NCBI GenBank assembly: GCA_041490445.1
Contig: JBGPTF010000005.1
Coordinates: forward strand, 62,001 to 126,000
DNA from: JBGPTF01 sp041490445
GTDB lineage: Bacteria > Acidobacteriota > Terriglobia > Acidiferrales > UBA7541
DNA length: 64,000 nt
Direction of reading: 5' to 3'
Shown here: positions 17,931-26,598 of the stretch, piece by piece
How the letters are laid out: each line of letters starts with the position of its first letter
How positions within the stretch are numbered: position 1 is the first letter of the stretch
Made by a program: the position numbers and the translations under genes
The notes under the pieces: generated by a model
What the model was told of the DNA's origin: nothing
The model's database searches: none
What the model saw: the letters and a program-made list of their open reading frames with translations, nothing else

Positions 17931-18419
17931 ATGAAGCGTACATGTATTCCCGTGTTGGGCGCCGTCGCTGTTCTCGTGATGCTCGTTGCGTGCGCGCAAG
18001 AGCAAAAGGCTCCCGTGACGGTTGATACCCGCGCGCAGGACGAGGCCGCGATCCGCGCTGCATCCGCCGCATGGAGCAAGGCCGCCACCGCGAAGGATAT
18101 CGAGATGTGCGTGTCGGTTTACGCCGAGGATGCGGAGCGCTTGCCCGACAGCGCACCGGCCATCATCGGCAAAGAGGGCATTCGCAAGGAATGGACAGCC
18201 CTCCTGGCTACCCCGGGGCAAGGTTTGAGTTGGACGACCGAAAAAATCGAAATCGCCCGCTCCGGAGACCTGGCCTATGAGACTGGTCCGTACGAATTCA
18301 AGATGCTCGACAAGAAGAACAAGCCGATGACACAGAAAGGAAAGTTCCTGGTCGCCTGGAAGAAGCAGGCCGACGGATCATGGAAAGTCGTGGCCGACAT
18401 CGATAACCGCGACCAATAG
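17931..18419 (+). CDS. DUF4440/SnoaL-like lipoprotein
   Basis: The 162-residue product has a lipoprotein signal (VAVLVMLVACAQ, lipobox LVAC with the cysteine at about residue 21). An NTF2-like DUF4440 domain follows (EAAIRAASAAWSKAATAKDI, YAEDAERLPDSAPAIIGKEG, GDLAYETGPYEF, KGKFLVAWKKQADGSWKVV). GAAGGAGG precedes the ATG. Proteins of this fold bind small molecules or act as ketosteroid-isomerase-like enzymes; no clear catalytic residues stand out. It is expected to be anchored on the outer face of the inner membrane or in the outer membrane. It sits between purN and purM on the opposite strand. Confidence 0.82.
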   Translation: MKRTCIPVLGAVAVLVMLVACAQEQKAPVTVDTRAQDEAAIRAASAAWSKAATAKDIEMCVSVYAEDAERLPDSAPAIIGKEGIRKEWTALLATPGQGLSWTTEKIEIARSGDLAYETGPYEFKMLDKKNKPMTQKGKFLVAWKKQADGSWKVVADIDNRDQ

Positions 18420-18444
18420 CCGGCGCAGGAGGCGCGTCAGGCGA

Positions 18445-18540
18445 TCAGCGATATCCATATTCGTATTTCTCCGTTTCCATTGCATTGACGGTCTGGCGCG
18501 ACACGTCAACCCGCTCGGCCAGATCAGCCGTGACCACGCT
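18445..18540 (-). pseudogene. Remnant of an XRE-type HTH regulator
   Basis: The minus-strand frame ending at 18445 reads VVTADLAERVDVSRQTVNAM then ETEKYEYGYR before the stop. This matches the recognition-helix region of small XRE regulators (LAERVGVSRQTINAIE.GKY), but it lacks the first helices and the usual C-terminal LALRIA.. part. Upstream residues in the frame look non-coding. This is best read as a decayed fragment. Confidence 0.5.
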
Positions 18541-18569
18541 CGCTCCGGCCGGCGGGGGTTTAGCGCGGA

Positions 18570-19607
18570 TTAGAGAGGCAAATTCCCACTGTAGACGACC
18601 CGCCGGCGGCCGGGCTCGACACGCCCGATGACGTAGAACTTCTCCCGCCGCCGCTTCAGCTCGGTTTCGACCTTGTGTACGTTTTTCGAAGGAACGACAA
18701 GAATCATGCCGATGCCGAGATTGAACGTGCGCAACAACTCCTCTGGCTGGATTTTTCCCACTCTTGCGAGATAGCGGAAGATTTGCAGCACCGGCCACGA
18801 GCCAAGCTCGATCGTCGCTTGCACCGTGCGTGGCAGGACGCGCGGGAGATTTCCGGTGATGCCGCCGCCGGTGATGTGGGCCATCGCGGAAAGCCAGCCG
18901 CGCCCGACGATGTTCCTCAGCGTGGGCCAGTAGCAGCGATGCGGCCTCAACAATTCGGCGCCAATCTTGTTCTGCACTTCGGCGACGTACGTATCCGGCT
19001 TCAGCCGCGCAACTTCGAACACCAGTTTCCTCGCGAGCGAGTAGCCGTTGGTGTGCAGACCGGTCGAAGGCAAGCCGATCAACGTGTCGCCGGCGCTCAC
19101 CCGCGCGGGGCCAAGGATGCGGTTGCGCTCGACCGCGCCAACAATGAAGCCGGCGAGGTCGTATTCCCCCGGCGCGTAGAACCCGGGCATTTCCGCAGTC
19201 TCGCCGCCGATCAGCGCGCAGCCTGCTTGCCGGGCGGCGCGGCTCATGCCGTCAATCACTTGTTCGACGATGCGCGGGTCCATTTTTCCCATCGCCAGAT
19301 AGTCGAGGAAAAAGAGTGGTTCGGCGCCCTGCGTGAGAATGTCGTTTACGCAGTGGTTCAGGATGTCGGCGCCGACAGTGGAATGTACGCCCATGGCGAA
19401 AGCGATTTTCAGCTTTGTGCCCACGCCATCCGCGCTCGCCACCAGTACCGGATCGCGCCAGCGTTTGCGGTCGAGCTGATAGAGCGAGCCGAATCCGCCA
19501 AGGGGAGCGAGCACGCTGCGTGTGAACGTGCGGCCGGTAAGCGTGCGGATGCGCTGTTTCGCCTGGTCGGCGAGGGAGATATCAACGCCAGCATCTGCGT
19601 ACCGCAT
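18570..19607 (-). CDS. purM: Phosphoribosylformylglycinamidine cyclo-ligase (PurM)
   Basis: The 345-residue product has the AIR synthetase signatures: ADGVGTKLKIAF, GADILNHCVNDILTQGAEPLFFLDYLA, LIGGETAEMPG, GLPSTGLHTNGYSLAR and HITGGGITGNLPRVLP. It closes the imidazole ring of FGAM using ATP. The start was placed at the ATG of MRYADAGVDISLADQ, the normal N-terminus; the longer frame begins at a TTG inside the end of lepB. It follows lepB by about 50 bases on the same strand and is likely co-transcribed with purL, purF and lepB. Confidence 0.95.
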   Translation of the reverse strand: MRYADAGVDISLADQAKQRIRTLTGRTFTRSVLAPLGGFGSLYQLDRKRWRDPVLVASADGVGTKLKIAFAMGVHSTVGADILNHCVNDILTQGAEPLFFLDYLAMGKMDPRIVEQVIDGMSRAARQAGCALIGGETAEMPGFYAPGEYDLAGFIVGAVERNRILGPARVSAGDTLIGLPSTGLHTNGYSLARKLVFEVARLKPDTYVAEVQNKIGAELLRPHRCYWPTLRNIVGRGWLSAMAHITGGGITGNLPRVLPRTVQATIELGSWPVLQIFRYLARVGKIQPEELLRTFNLGIGMILVVPSKNVHKVETELKRRREKFYVIGRVEPGRRRVVYSGNLPL

Positions 19608-19659
19608 CGCTGGGGAACCCTTTCCCGGTTTCTGCGGGCGGGCCGGAATCGGTCTGACC

Positions 19660-20328
19660 TTAGAACGTGTCAAACAGCCGCTTCCAGCGCACTTCGTTTG
19701 GGTGAATCATAGCGTTCAGGTACGCGGCGAATCGCTCGCCGAGGTGGCCCGGCTCCCAGACTTCTTCGGGCGCGTCGATGGACATATAGATGACTAGGGG
19801 CGTGCCGATGATTGCCTTGCGGGGCACGAAACCCCAGAAGCGGCTGTCGAAGGAGTTTTCGCGATTGTCGCCCATCACGAAATAGTCCCCGGCGGGAACT
19901 TTCCACGGGCCGCGGTATTCGCTCGCATCCGGCGGATCTTTCCGATAGGGCTCCGTGAGCGGCTTGCCGTTGACGTACACCACACCCCCGCGGACCTCGA
20001 GCGTGTCGCCCGGCAGTCCAATCACGCGCTTGATGAAATCCTGCCCGCCGGGCAGAGGGGCTTCGAAGACGATAATCTGCTGGCGCTTCGGAGTCTTCCA
20101 AAGCGAAACCTGCCAGCTCGTAAAAGGGACACCTGCGTCATAGCCGAACCGGCTGACGATCAGATGATCGCCGATCAGCACGGTGTTCTCCATCGACGAG
20201 CTCGGAATCACGCGCGCCTGCCCCAGCGTGCCTTCGATCAAGATGAACGCGATGATTACCCAGAACCAGGAGAGCACTTCGCGCAGCAGGCGGCTGCGGA
20301 AAGAGGTTTCCTTTACCTCAGTTTTCAC
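19660..20328 (-). CDS. lepB: Signal peptidase I (LepB)
   Basis: The 222-residue product has one N-terminal transmembrane helix (LSWFWVIIAFILIEGTLG). The catalytic serine is in IPSSSMENT (Ser45) and the catalytic lysine in DFIKRVIGLPGD (Lys100). The later family boxes GDNRENSFDSRFWGFVP are also present. It removes signal peptides from secreted pre-proteins on the periplasmic side of the inner membrane. The start is a GTG lying 6 bases after GGAGG; both are inside the 3' end of purF, and the genes overlap by 11 bases. A longer upstream frame is only purF read out of phase. Placement of lepB between purF and purM implies expression with purine genes. Confidence 0.93.
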   Translation of the reverse strand: MKTEVKETSFRSRLLREVLSWFWVIIAFILIEGTLGQARVIPSSSMENTVLIGDHLIVSRFGYDAGVPFTSWQVSLWKTPKRQQIIVFEAPLPGGQDFIKRVIGLPGDTLEVRGGVVYVNGKPLTEPYRKDPPDASEYRGPWKVPAGDYFVMGDNRENSFDSRFWGFVPRKAIIGTPLVIYMSIDAPEEVWEPGHLGERFAAYLNAMIHPNEVRWKRLFDTF

Positions 20329-21727
20329 GATGGACCTCCACTTCAAGCTGCACCAACTCGGTCGGGTAACTGCCGGTGTAGCAGGACGTGCAGAATTTTC
20401 CTTCGTCTTCGCCGATGGCCGCGCGCAGGTTTTCGAGTGACAGGTAGCCGAGCGAATCAGCGTCCAGGAATTTCTGGATCTCTTGGATGGAGTTCCTCGC
20501 ACCGATCAATTCCTCCCGCGTTGGCGTATCCACGCCGTAATGGCACGGGGAAATCGTCGGCGGGCAACTGATCCGTACATGCACCTCGCGGGCGCCCGCT
20601 TCGCGCACCATGCGGACAATCTTCCGGCTTGTCGTGCCCCGGACAATCGAATCATCCACGAGCACCACCCGCTTGCCGTCGAGCATCCGCCGCACCGGAT
20701 TCAGCTTCAGCCGCACGCCGAAATCGCGGATGGCCTGGACCGGCTCGATGAACGTCCTCCCGATATAGTGGTTGCGGATCAGGCCCAGGCGGAACGGGAT
20801 TCCGGATTCGAGCGCGTAGCCAATTGCGGCGGGCACCCCCGAATCAGGCACCGGCACCACGAGGTCGGCGTCCGCCGGATGTTCGCGCGCGAGCATCCGT
20901 CCAAACCGTTCGCGGCTTTCATTCACCTGGCGGCCGAACACAATGCTGTCCGGCCGCGCGAAATACACGTGTTCGAAGATGCAGTATTGGTGCGGCTTTT
21001 CCGCGCCAAAGCGGATGGATTCGAGCCCGCTGCGCGAGATCCTCAGCATTTCTCCCGGTTCGACCTCGCGGACGTATTCCGCTTCGATCAGATCAAACGC
21101 GCAGGTTTCCGATGCGACCACCCAGGCATCGCCCAGCCGGCCGAGATTCAGCGGGCGGAAACCGTGCGGGTCGCGAATTGCATACAGCTCGTCGCGATTC
21201 AGCACGAGCAGCGAGTAGGCGCCTTCCACCTGTTTGAGCGCGTCGGCCAAGGCGCCGGGAAGATTTCGCGCTCCACTGCGCGCCACCAGATGCACAATCA
21301 CTTCGGTGTCGCTGGTCGTCTGGAAGATCGAGCCGCGGTGTTCGAGCTTGCGCCGCAGTTCGTTCGCGTTGGTCAAGTTCCCGTTGTGCCCGAGCGCGAG
21401 CTTGCCTTTGTTGCAATCAATCACGATCGGCTGCGCATTGGAGAGCGATGTGTCACCGGCCGTGGAATAGCGTGTGTGGCCGATGGCGGCGGCGCCCGGC
21501 AGCTTCGCGATCACACCGGGCGTAAAGATTTCCTGCACCAGCCCCATGCCCTTGGCGATGAACAGCTCGGCGGCGTCCGTCGAAACGATGCCGGCGGATT
21601 CCTGCCCGCGATGCTGCAGCGCGTGCAGTCCCAGGTACGTTAGCTTCGCGGCCTCTTCGTGGCCGAACATGCCGACGATGCCGCACTCGTCGTGGAAATG
21701 GTCGTCGAAGATGTATGCGCCGGTCAT
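20318..21727 (-). CDS. purF: Amidophosphoribosyltransferase (PurF), Fe-S and propeptide type
   Basis: The 469-residue product has an N-terminal propeptide MTGAYIFDDHFHDE followed by the Ntn nucleophile Cys15 in CGIVGMFG. The glutaminase (HNGNLTNANELR) and the PRPP site (VVLVDDSIVRGTTSRKIV) are intact. Cysteines at CIFEHVYFARPDS, CPPTISPC and FCTSCYTGSYP match the 4Fe-4S ligands of the Bacillus-type enzyme, implying self-processing and oxygen-sensitive regulation. It catalyses the first committed step of purine synthesis. It overlaps purL by 4 bases (ATGA), a sign of translational coupling, and its 3' end overlaps lepB. Confidence 0.96.
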   Translation of the reverse strand: MTGAYIFDDHFHDECGIVGMFGHEEAAKLTYLGLHALQHRGQESAGIVSTDAAELFIAKGMGLVQEIFTPGVIAKLPGAAAIGHTRYSTAGDTSLSNAQPIVIDCNKGKLALGHNGNLTNANELRRKLEHRGSIFQTTSDTEVIVHLVARSGARNLPGALADALKQVEGAYSLLVLNRDELYAIRDPHGFRPLNLGRLGDAWVVASETCAFDLIEAEYVREVEPGEMLRISRSGLESIRFGAEKPHQYCIFEHVYFARPDSIVFGRQVNESRERFGRMLAREHPADADLVVPVPDSGVPAAIGYALESGIPFRLGLIRNHYIGRTFIEPVQAIRDFGVRLKLNPVRRMLDGKRVVLVDDSIVRGTTSRKIVRMVREAGAREVHVRISCPPTISPCHYGVDTPTREELIGARNSIQEIQKFLDADSLGYLSLENLRAAIGEDEGKFCTSCYTGSYPTELVQLEVEVHREN

Positions 21728-24096
21728 TTTTTCTGGAGTGCCTGCTCGAGTGCCGTAGCCCAGAGCTCCCGCAACGAGGGGACGGGCGCTGCGATGCGTG
21801 TCGTGCCGTTCAACTGGATTCGGAATTCGCCGCGCGTGACCTGGCCGACTTCCCGAGCCCGCACTCCATATTGTGCCGCAATTGCGCGGATGCGGGCAAG
21901 CGAAGCAGGCGAGAGAGATACGAGGGCGCGCGCGCCACGCTCGCCAAAGAGCGCGGCCTCGGCAGGCGCTGAATCCTCGAGGGTCGCATTCGCGGACAGG
22001 CCTTCGCTCCCAAAACAGGATTCTGCCAGCGTCACGGCCAGGCCTCCATCGCTCACGTCATGCGCCGACCATAGGAGGCTTTGGTCCGCGAGCGCGAGGA
22101 GGCAATCCATCAGCCGTTTCTCGGCGGCGAGGTCGATCGCCGGCGGACCGCCGGCCACGATTCCGTGAATCGTTCGGGCGTATTCGGAAGACGAAAACTC
22201 CCATGTTTCCTTTTTCGCCCCCTCGTCGCTGGTATCGCCTCGCCCGGATAGTTCGGATTGGCGGCTGCGAGAGCCGTCGAGCAGGAGAACCGTGTCGCCT
22301 TCGTGTTGAAACGCGCTCCCGAGGGCGCGCGAGGCGTCTTCGAGAATGCCCAGGATGCCGATGACCGGCGTGGGATAAATCGGCTTGCCGAGCGTTTCGT
22401 TGTAGAAGCTCACGTTGCCGCCGGTGATCGGCGTCTCGAGCGCCTTGCAAGCCTCGGCGATGCCGTCCACGACCTCGCTGAACTGCCACATCACCTCGGG
22501 CTTTTCCGGGTTGCCGAAATTCAGACAATTCGTGGCGGCGACGGGCCGCGCGCCCGTGCAAGCCACATTGCGCGCCGCTTCCGCCACCGCGTGCATCGCA
22601 CCGGTTTTCGGAGCCAGCCAGCACCAACGGCCGTTGCCGTCCGTCGAAAGTGCGAGCCCGCGCTTCGTTTCCTTCAAGCGGAGCACGGCGGCGTCGCCCG
22701 CACCCGGCCCGACGCGCGTGTTCGTCCGCACCATCGAATCGTACTGCTCGAAGATCCAGCGCTTCGAAGCAATGGCGGGCGAGCAGAGCAACCGGCGGAA
22801 GTTTTCCGTCAGGTCCGTGCCGCCGGCAACGAACTCCACCAGGCGCGCAGTAGATTTTTCCGCGGGCGGCGCGAGCGGCCGCTGATAGACGGGCCCCTCT
22901 TCGGTGAGCGGGTGCGCGGGAAGTTCCGCGGCCGCGCGGCCGTGGTCGAGGACGCGCAGCAAGCCGTCGTCCGTCACGCGGCCAATTTCGACGGCATCGA
23001 GGCCCCACTTCTTGAAGACATCGAGCACTTCGCGTTCGCGGCCGCGCTCGGCGACGAGCAGCATGCGCTCCTGCGACTCGCTGAGCATGATCTCGTATGG
23101 CGTCATGCCGGTTTCGCGCTGCGGCACGCGCGCCAGTTCGATTTCAATCCCGGTAGCGCCGCGCGAAGCCATCTCGCACGTCGAGCAGGTCAGCCCCGCC
23201 GCGCCCATGTCCTGAATGGCGACCACGGCTCCGGTGCGCATCGCTTCGAGGCAGGCCTCGAGCAGCAGTTTTTCCATGAACGGGTCGCCCATCTGCACGT
23301 TGGGCCGTTTCTGCTGCGATTCTTCGCTGAATTCCGCCGAAGCCAGCAGCGACGCGCCGTGGATGCCGTCGCGGCCGGTTTTCGCGCCGGCGTAAATCAC
23401 AGGATTGCCCGTGCCGCGCGCCCGCGCAAAGAAAAGATCCTGGCGCCGGGCGATGCCGAGCGCCAGCGCGTTGACGAGCGGGTTGTGCGCGTAGCACGGC
23501 TCGAATTGCACTTCACCGCCCACCGTCGGCACGCCGAAGCAGTTCCCGTAGGACGCAATGCCGCCGACCACTCCGTCGAGAATTCGGCGGTTCCGCGCGA
23601 TGTCTTCGTTGTTCGCTTCGTCAGGGCACGGCTTCGGCCGCGCCATATCGCCGCCTTCCTTGGAAGGGGCTTTCACCCCGGAAACGATCGGACCGAAGCG
23701 CAGCGAGTCCATCACGGCAATCGGCAGCGCGCCCATTGTGAAAATGTCCCGCAGGATTCCGCCCACGCCGGTAGCGGCGCCCTGGAACGGCTCGACGAAG
23801 CTGGGATGATTGTGCGACTCGATCTTGAAGACCGCGCAGAGGCCGTCGCCGATGTCCACCACGCCCGCGTTTTCGCCGGGGCCTTGCACGACGAGCGCCC
23901 CGCGGGTCGGTAGGCGCTTCAGGTGGACCTTGCTCGATTTGTACGAGCAGTGCTCGCTCCACATCACGCTGAAAATGCCGAGCTCGGTGAAATTTGGCTC
24001 GCGGCCCAGAATTTTCTGCAGACGCGCGTATTCTTCGGACGTCAGCCCGTGCTGCGCCGCGATTTCGGGGGTAACTTTTGCTTCGGTCTCAATCAT
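21724..24096 (-). CDS. purL: Phosphoribosylformylglycinamidine synthase subunit PurL
   Basis: The 790-residue product is of the small PurL type, which needs separate PurQ (present at 26599) and PurS (not seen in the window). Landmarks include VMWSEHCSYKSSK, VQGPGENAGVVDIGDG, FKIESHNHPSFVEPFQGAATGVGG, IGTPFGT-type ATP loops and QDMGAAGLTCS. It uses ATP and ammonia delivered by PurQ to turn FGAR into FGAM. The start ATG matches the normal N-terminus (MIETEAKVTPEIAAQHGL). It overlaps purF by 4 bases downstream. Immediately upstream is an unrelated nuclease-like gene, so the promoter for purL-purF-lepB-purM lies either in the 40-base gap or above that gene. Confidence 0.96.
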   Translation of the reverse strand: MIETEAKVTPEIAAQHGLTSEEYARLQKILGREPNFTELGIFSVMWSEHCSYKSSKVHLKRLPTRGALVVQGPGENAGVVDIGDGLCAVFKIESHNHPSFVEPFQGAATGVGGILRDIFTMGALPIAVMDSLRFGPIVSGVKAPSKEGGDMARPKPCPDEANNEDIARNRRILDGVVGGIASYGNCFGVPTVGGEVQFEPCYAHNPLVNALALGIARRQDLFFARARGTGNPVIYAGAKTGRDGIHGASLLASAEFSEESQQKRPNVQMGDPFMEKLLLEACLEAMRTGAVVAIQDMGAAGLTCSTCEMASRGATGIEIELARVPQRETGMTPYEIMLSESQERMLLVAERGREREVLDVFKKWGLDAVEIGRVTDDGLLRVLDHGRAAAELPAHPLTEEGPVYQRPLAPPAEKSTARLVEFVAGGTDLTENFRRLLCSPAIASKRWIFEQYDSMVRTNTRVGPGAGDAAVLRLKETKRGLALSTDGNGRWCWLAPKTGAMHAVAEAARNVACTGARPVAATNCLNFGNPEKPEVMWQFSEVVDGIAEACKALETPITGGNVSFYNETLGKPIYPTPVIGILGILEDASRALGSAFQHEGDTVLLLDGSRSRQSELSGRGDTSDEGAKKETWEFSSSEYARTIHGIVAGGPPAIDLAAEKRLMDCLLALADQSLLWSAHDVSDGGLAVTLAESCFGSEGLSANATLEDSAPAEAALFGERGARALVSLSPASLARIRAIAAQYGVRAREVGQVTRGEFRIQLNGTTRIAAPVPSLRELWATALEQALQKK

Positions 24097-24136
24097 TGTG
24101 ATTCAAATTCTTCTCGATGCCCCGTCGCGTGAAAGG

Positions 24137-24886
24137 TCAGAGCGAGTTGGGTAGCTCTTTGATCTTTGACTTTAGTTCTATTACGCGCTTCACCGGGCAT
24201 TTCGTCCAGTCGTGCTCCCAACACACCACGATATCAACGCCATCCGGGGCATGGTCAAAATTGCTCGACTTGTATTCGAACTCTATCCTGGCGTCTCGCC
24301 ATTTTGCAGCCCGACCGGGCACTCGTTCCTTCGCCCTGCAATCCGGGAACTTTGATTGCACGGCTTCGACCGTGAACCCCAGCTCGCGGGCAACTATTCC
24401 GAATAAAAATACGACACCAAGTTCATTCGTGGGCGCGAACTGGAGTCCCCGGAAGGAAGGATTTAGATATTCGCCAAACTCGACTGCCGATTTTCCTAGT
24501 CGGCGGGCTTCGACAAGGGAATGAAACTGCTTGTAAGGCAGTGTAAGAGCCTTCTTCACGAATTCAGCATCGGGGGGAACTCCAAGTGTCGTGATTCTTG
24601 ACAGTTCATAGGCCCTCGAGATGCCCATCGCATGAAGCTGCTCGTCATCCAAGTGGGGTCCGAGGCGCTCCGCAATTTTCACCAGCGGGTAGGGCCAGGA
24701 TCGGTTCTTGGGGTAGCGTGAGGCTGTCCAGTTCAGGACCTGATCAAAACCCAAACATTTCCAGCACTGCCTTTTCCAGAACTCCTGAAGTAGGCGGGCG
24801 TAAGGCATGAAAGGGTCGTGACGCTTGTACGCCAAGACCCTCCGTTCAATTTTCAGGCAGACGGACTTGCAGGTTCTGTTGAGCAA
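24137..24886 (-). CDS. Orphan protein with nuclease-like C-terminal domain
   Basis: The 249-residue product is not an assigned family to me. Its N-terminal half has helical sequence rich in Trp and Arg (LLQEFWKRQCWKCLGFDQVL, SRYPKNRSWPY, GISRAYELSRI). Its C-terminal part has IEFEYKSSNFDHAPDG, then VDIVVCWEHDW and VIELKSKIKEL, which resembles the strand-acid-x-lysine layout of PD-(D/E)XK nucleases (Glu204/Lys206, Asp218, and a final E-L-K). Base composition is visibly lower in GC than the flanking pur genes. The frame begins at a TTG preceded by AAGGTGAGG; an ATG at 24808 would give a shorter start. It lies between purL and an M20 peptidase and has no visible methyltransferase partner. It could be a stand-alone nuclease or a mobile accessory gene. 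Confidence 0.6.
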   Translation of the reverse strand: MLNRTCKSVCLKIERRVLAYKRHDPFMPYARLLQEFWKRQCWKCLGFDQVLNWTASRYPKNRSWPYPLVKIAERLGPHLDDEQLHAMGISRAYELSRITTLGVPPDAEFVKKALTLPYKQFHSLVEARRLGKSAVEFGEYLNPSFRGLQFAPTNELGVVFLFGIVARELGFTVEAVQSKFPDCRAKERVPGRAAKWRDARIEFEYKSSNFDHAPDGVDIVVCWEHDWTKCPVKRVIELKSKIKELPNSL

Positions 24887-25125
24887 TCCTCACCTTGTAA
24901 GGCAGCGGTTATACTACAGTGCCGGACTGACAAGCGTGACCCCATACATTTCGCGTTCGCTCAAGTGACCTAAGCGGGAATGGCCCGTTGGTGAGTCAGG
25001 TTTTCGACCACGGATTGGAACATGACGAGGCCGGGCTGTGCTGCGATCTCCGTTGTCACTCGCGTTTCTGTCTCAATCATCCCGGGCTTCCGGTTTACTC
25101 GTCATCCTATTCCGAAAAACATCCG

Positions 25126-26571
25126 CTACTCCGCGCGCGAGAAGTTGTACACCACTTCCCACAGCAGGCGCACGCCATCGGTATAAGGCTTCACGGCGAT
25201 ACGCTCGTCGTTGCCGTGAACGCGCCGCGAATCGGCGTCCGCTACCGCGAACGGCCCGAAGCCGTAGCTCACAATTCCCTTCTCGCGGAAAAAATGTGAA
25301 TCGGTGAACCCGGCCACCACCGCCTGCACCACGCCGGCATCCGGATGGAGTTGCTTCACCGCATCCGCGATCGCGGCGTACAGCGGCGTATCCACCGGCG
25401 ATGACGTTGAAGCAAAGTTTTGCACCGTCTCGATCTCAATCGAGTCGTCTTGCATGATCTTGCGGACCTGATCTTTCCAGCGCTCCATCGTCCAGCCGGG
25501 CAGCAGTCGGCAATCCACCTGCGCAGATGCGTCGGGCGGGATGATGTTGATCTTCTTCGAGCCTTCGAGCATCGTGATCGAAATCGTGTTTGTCAGCAGC
25601 GCGAGAATCTCGGGCCGCTTTTGCAACTCCGCGTACGCGCTCGGGGAAGCGACGAGTAGGCGCAGGTTCAAAAAGCGGCTGCGCCACGGCTCGGGCTCGT
25701 AAGGCGCGCGGGTACGCAGCGCTGCTTCGATCGGCGCCGTCACTTCGATCGGCGGGCGATATTCGCGCAGGCGGTTCAACGCCGTGATCAGACGGTTCAC
25801 CGCCGAATCCGGAATGGGGATGGAGGCATGCCCGGAGCGGCCCTTGGCCGTCAGCTTCATCCAGCCGGGCGTTTTTTCAATGGGATCGACGCCGAAGAAG
25901 ACCGGTCGGCCGGAATCATCAAGGCGCGAGGTGGCGCCTTCGGTGAGCAGAAATTTCGCGCCGGCGTACCATTCCGGTTTATTTTTCGCCACCCAGCCCG
26001 CGCCGTAAACACCGCCGGCTTCCTCGTCGGCGGTGCCGATGAAAATCACATCGCGCTGGAGAGGCACGTGCTCGCGGTGCAGCTCGAGAAAGACGAGCAA
26101 CTGGGCGATTCCCAGCGATTTCATGTCCTCAGCGCCGCGGCCCCAGAGGTAGCCGTCGCGCACCAGCCCGGCAAAGGGATCCACCGTCCAGAATTCGCGG
26201 CTCACCGGCACAACGTCCATGTGGTTCAGGAGGATCAGCGCCGGCTCGCTGCCGTTGCCCTTCAGCCGCGCTGCGATGTTGCCGCGTCCGGGCGCGGACT
26301 CTCCCGTCACGTACGGAATGCCCTCGGCGTCGAAAATCTTCTTGAAGAACTCGACGGCGCGGACTTCATTGCCCGGAGGGTCCGACGTGTCCACGCGAAG
26401 ATAATTGGAAAGGGTTTCGACGGCCTCCTTGTCGAGCTGCGGCCAGTCGAGCGCGACTTCGGCATGTGACGGAGCCGCCGCCTGCTTAGCGGCAGGCCGC
26501 CGCGCGGCAACGAAAAGTGCAATCGAACCAAGAAGGATGACGACAGAAATCCACTGCATTTTGCGAATCAT
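25126..26571 (-). CDS. M20 family peptidase, exported or membrane-anchored
   Basis: The 481-residue product has an N-terminal hydrophobic helix (MQWISVVILLGSIALFVAARR, signal or anchor). The M20 metal-ligand pattern follows: LLNHMDVVPV (His), GRGAEDMKSLG (Asp), GTADEEAGG (Glu pair), LLTEGATS, and a last ligand region (GFTDSHFFREKG). The lid/dimerisation domain lies at about 230-360. It hydrolyses peptides or N-acylated amino acids, probably in the periplasm. Carboxypeptidase PM20/G2-type members share this length. It lies 28 bases downstream of purQ on the same strand, so it may be transcribed with it. No ribosome-binding-site conflict was seen at the ATG. Confidence 0.88.
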   Translation of the reverse strand: MIRKMQWISVVILLGSIALFVAARRPAAKQAAAPSHAEVALDWPQLDKEAVETLSNYLRVDTSDPPGNEVRAVEFFKKIFDAEGIPYVTGESAPGRGNIAARLKGNGSEPALILLNHMDVVPVSREFWTVDPFAGLVRDGYLWGRGAEDMKSLGIAQLLVFLELHREHVPLQRDVIFIGTADEEAGGVYGAGWVAKNKPEWYAGAKFLLTEGATSRLDDSGRPVFFGVDPIEKTPGWMKLTAKGRSGHASIPIPDSAVNRLITALNRLREYRPPIEVTAPIEAALRTRAPYEPEPWRSRFLNLRLLVASPSAYAELQKRPEILALLTNTISITMLEGSKKINIIPPDASAQVDCRLLPGWTMERWKDQVRKIMQDDSIEIETVQNFASTSSPVDTPLYAAIADAVKQLHPDAGVVQAVVAGFTDSHFFREKGIVSYGFGPFAVADADSRRVHGNDERIAVKPYTDGVRLLWEVVYNFSRAE

Positions 26572-26598
26572 TGCGCCTCCGGGAGGGAATTCACCGCG

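Noticed and set aside
22258..23913. 551-codon open frame on the plus strand
   Set aside because: Exactly antisense to purL; composition (many Arg, His, Gly) is typical of a shadow frame.
24988..25299. 103-codon frame on the plus strand in the gap before the M20 peptidase gene
   Set aside because: No ribosome-binding site, overlaps the peptidase gene antisense and has no recognisable sequence features.
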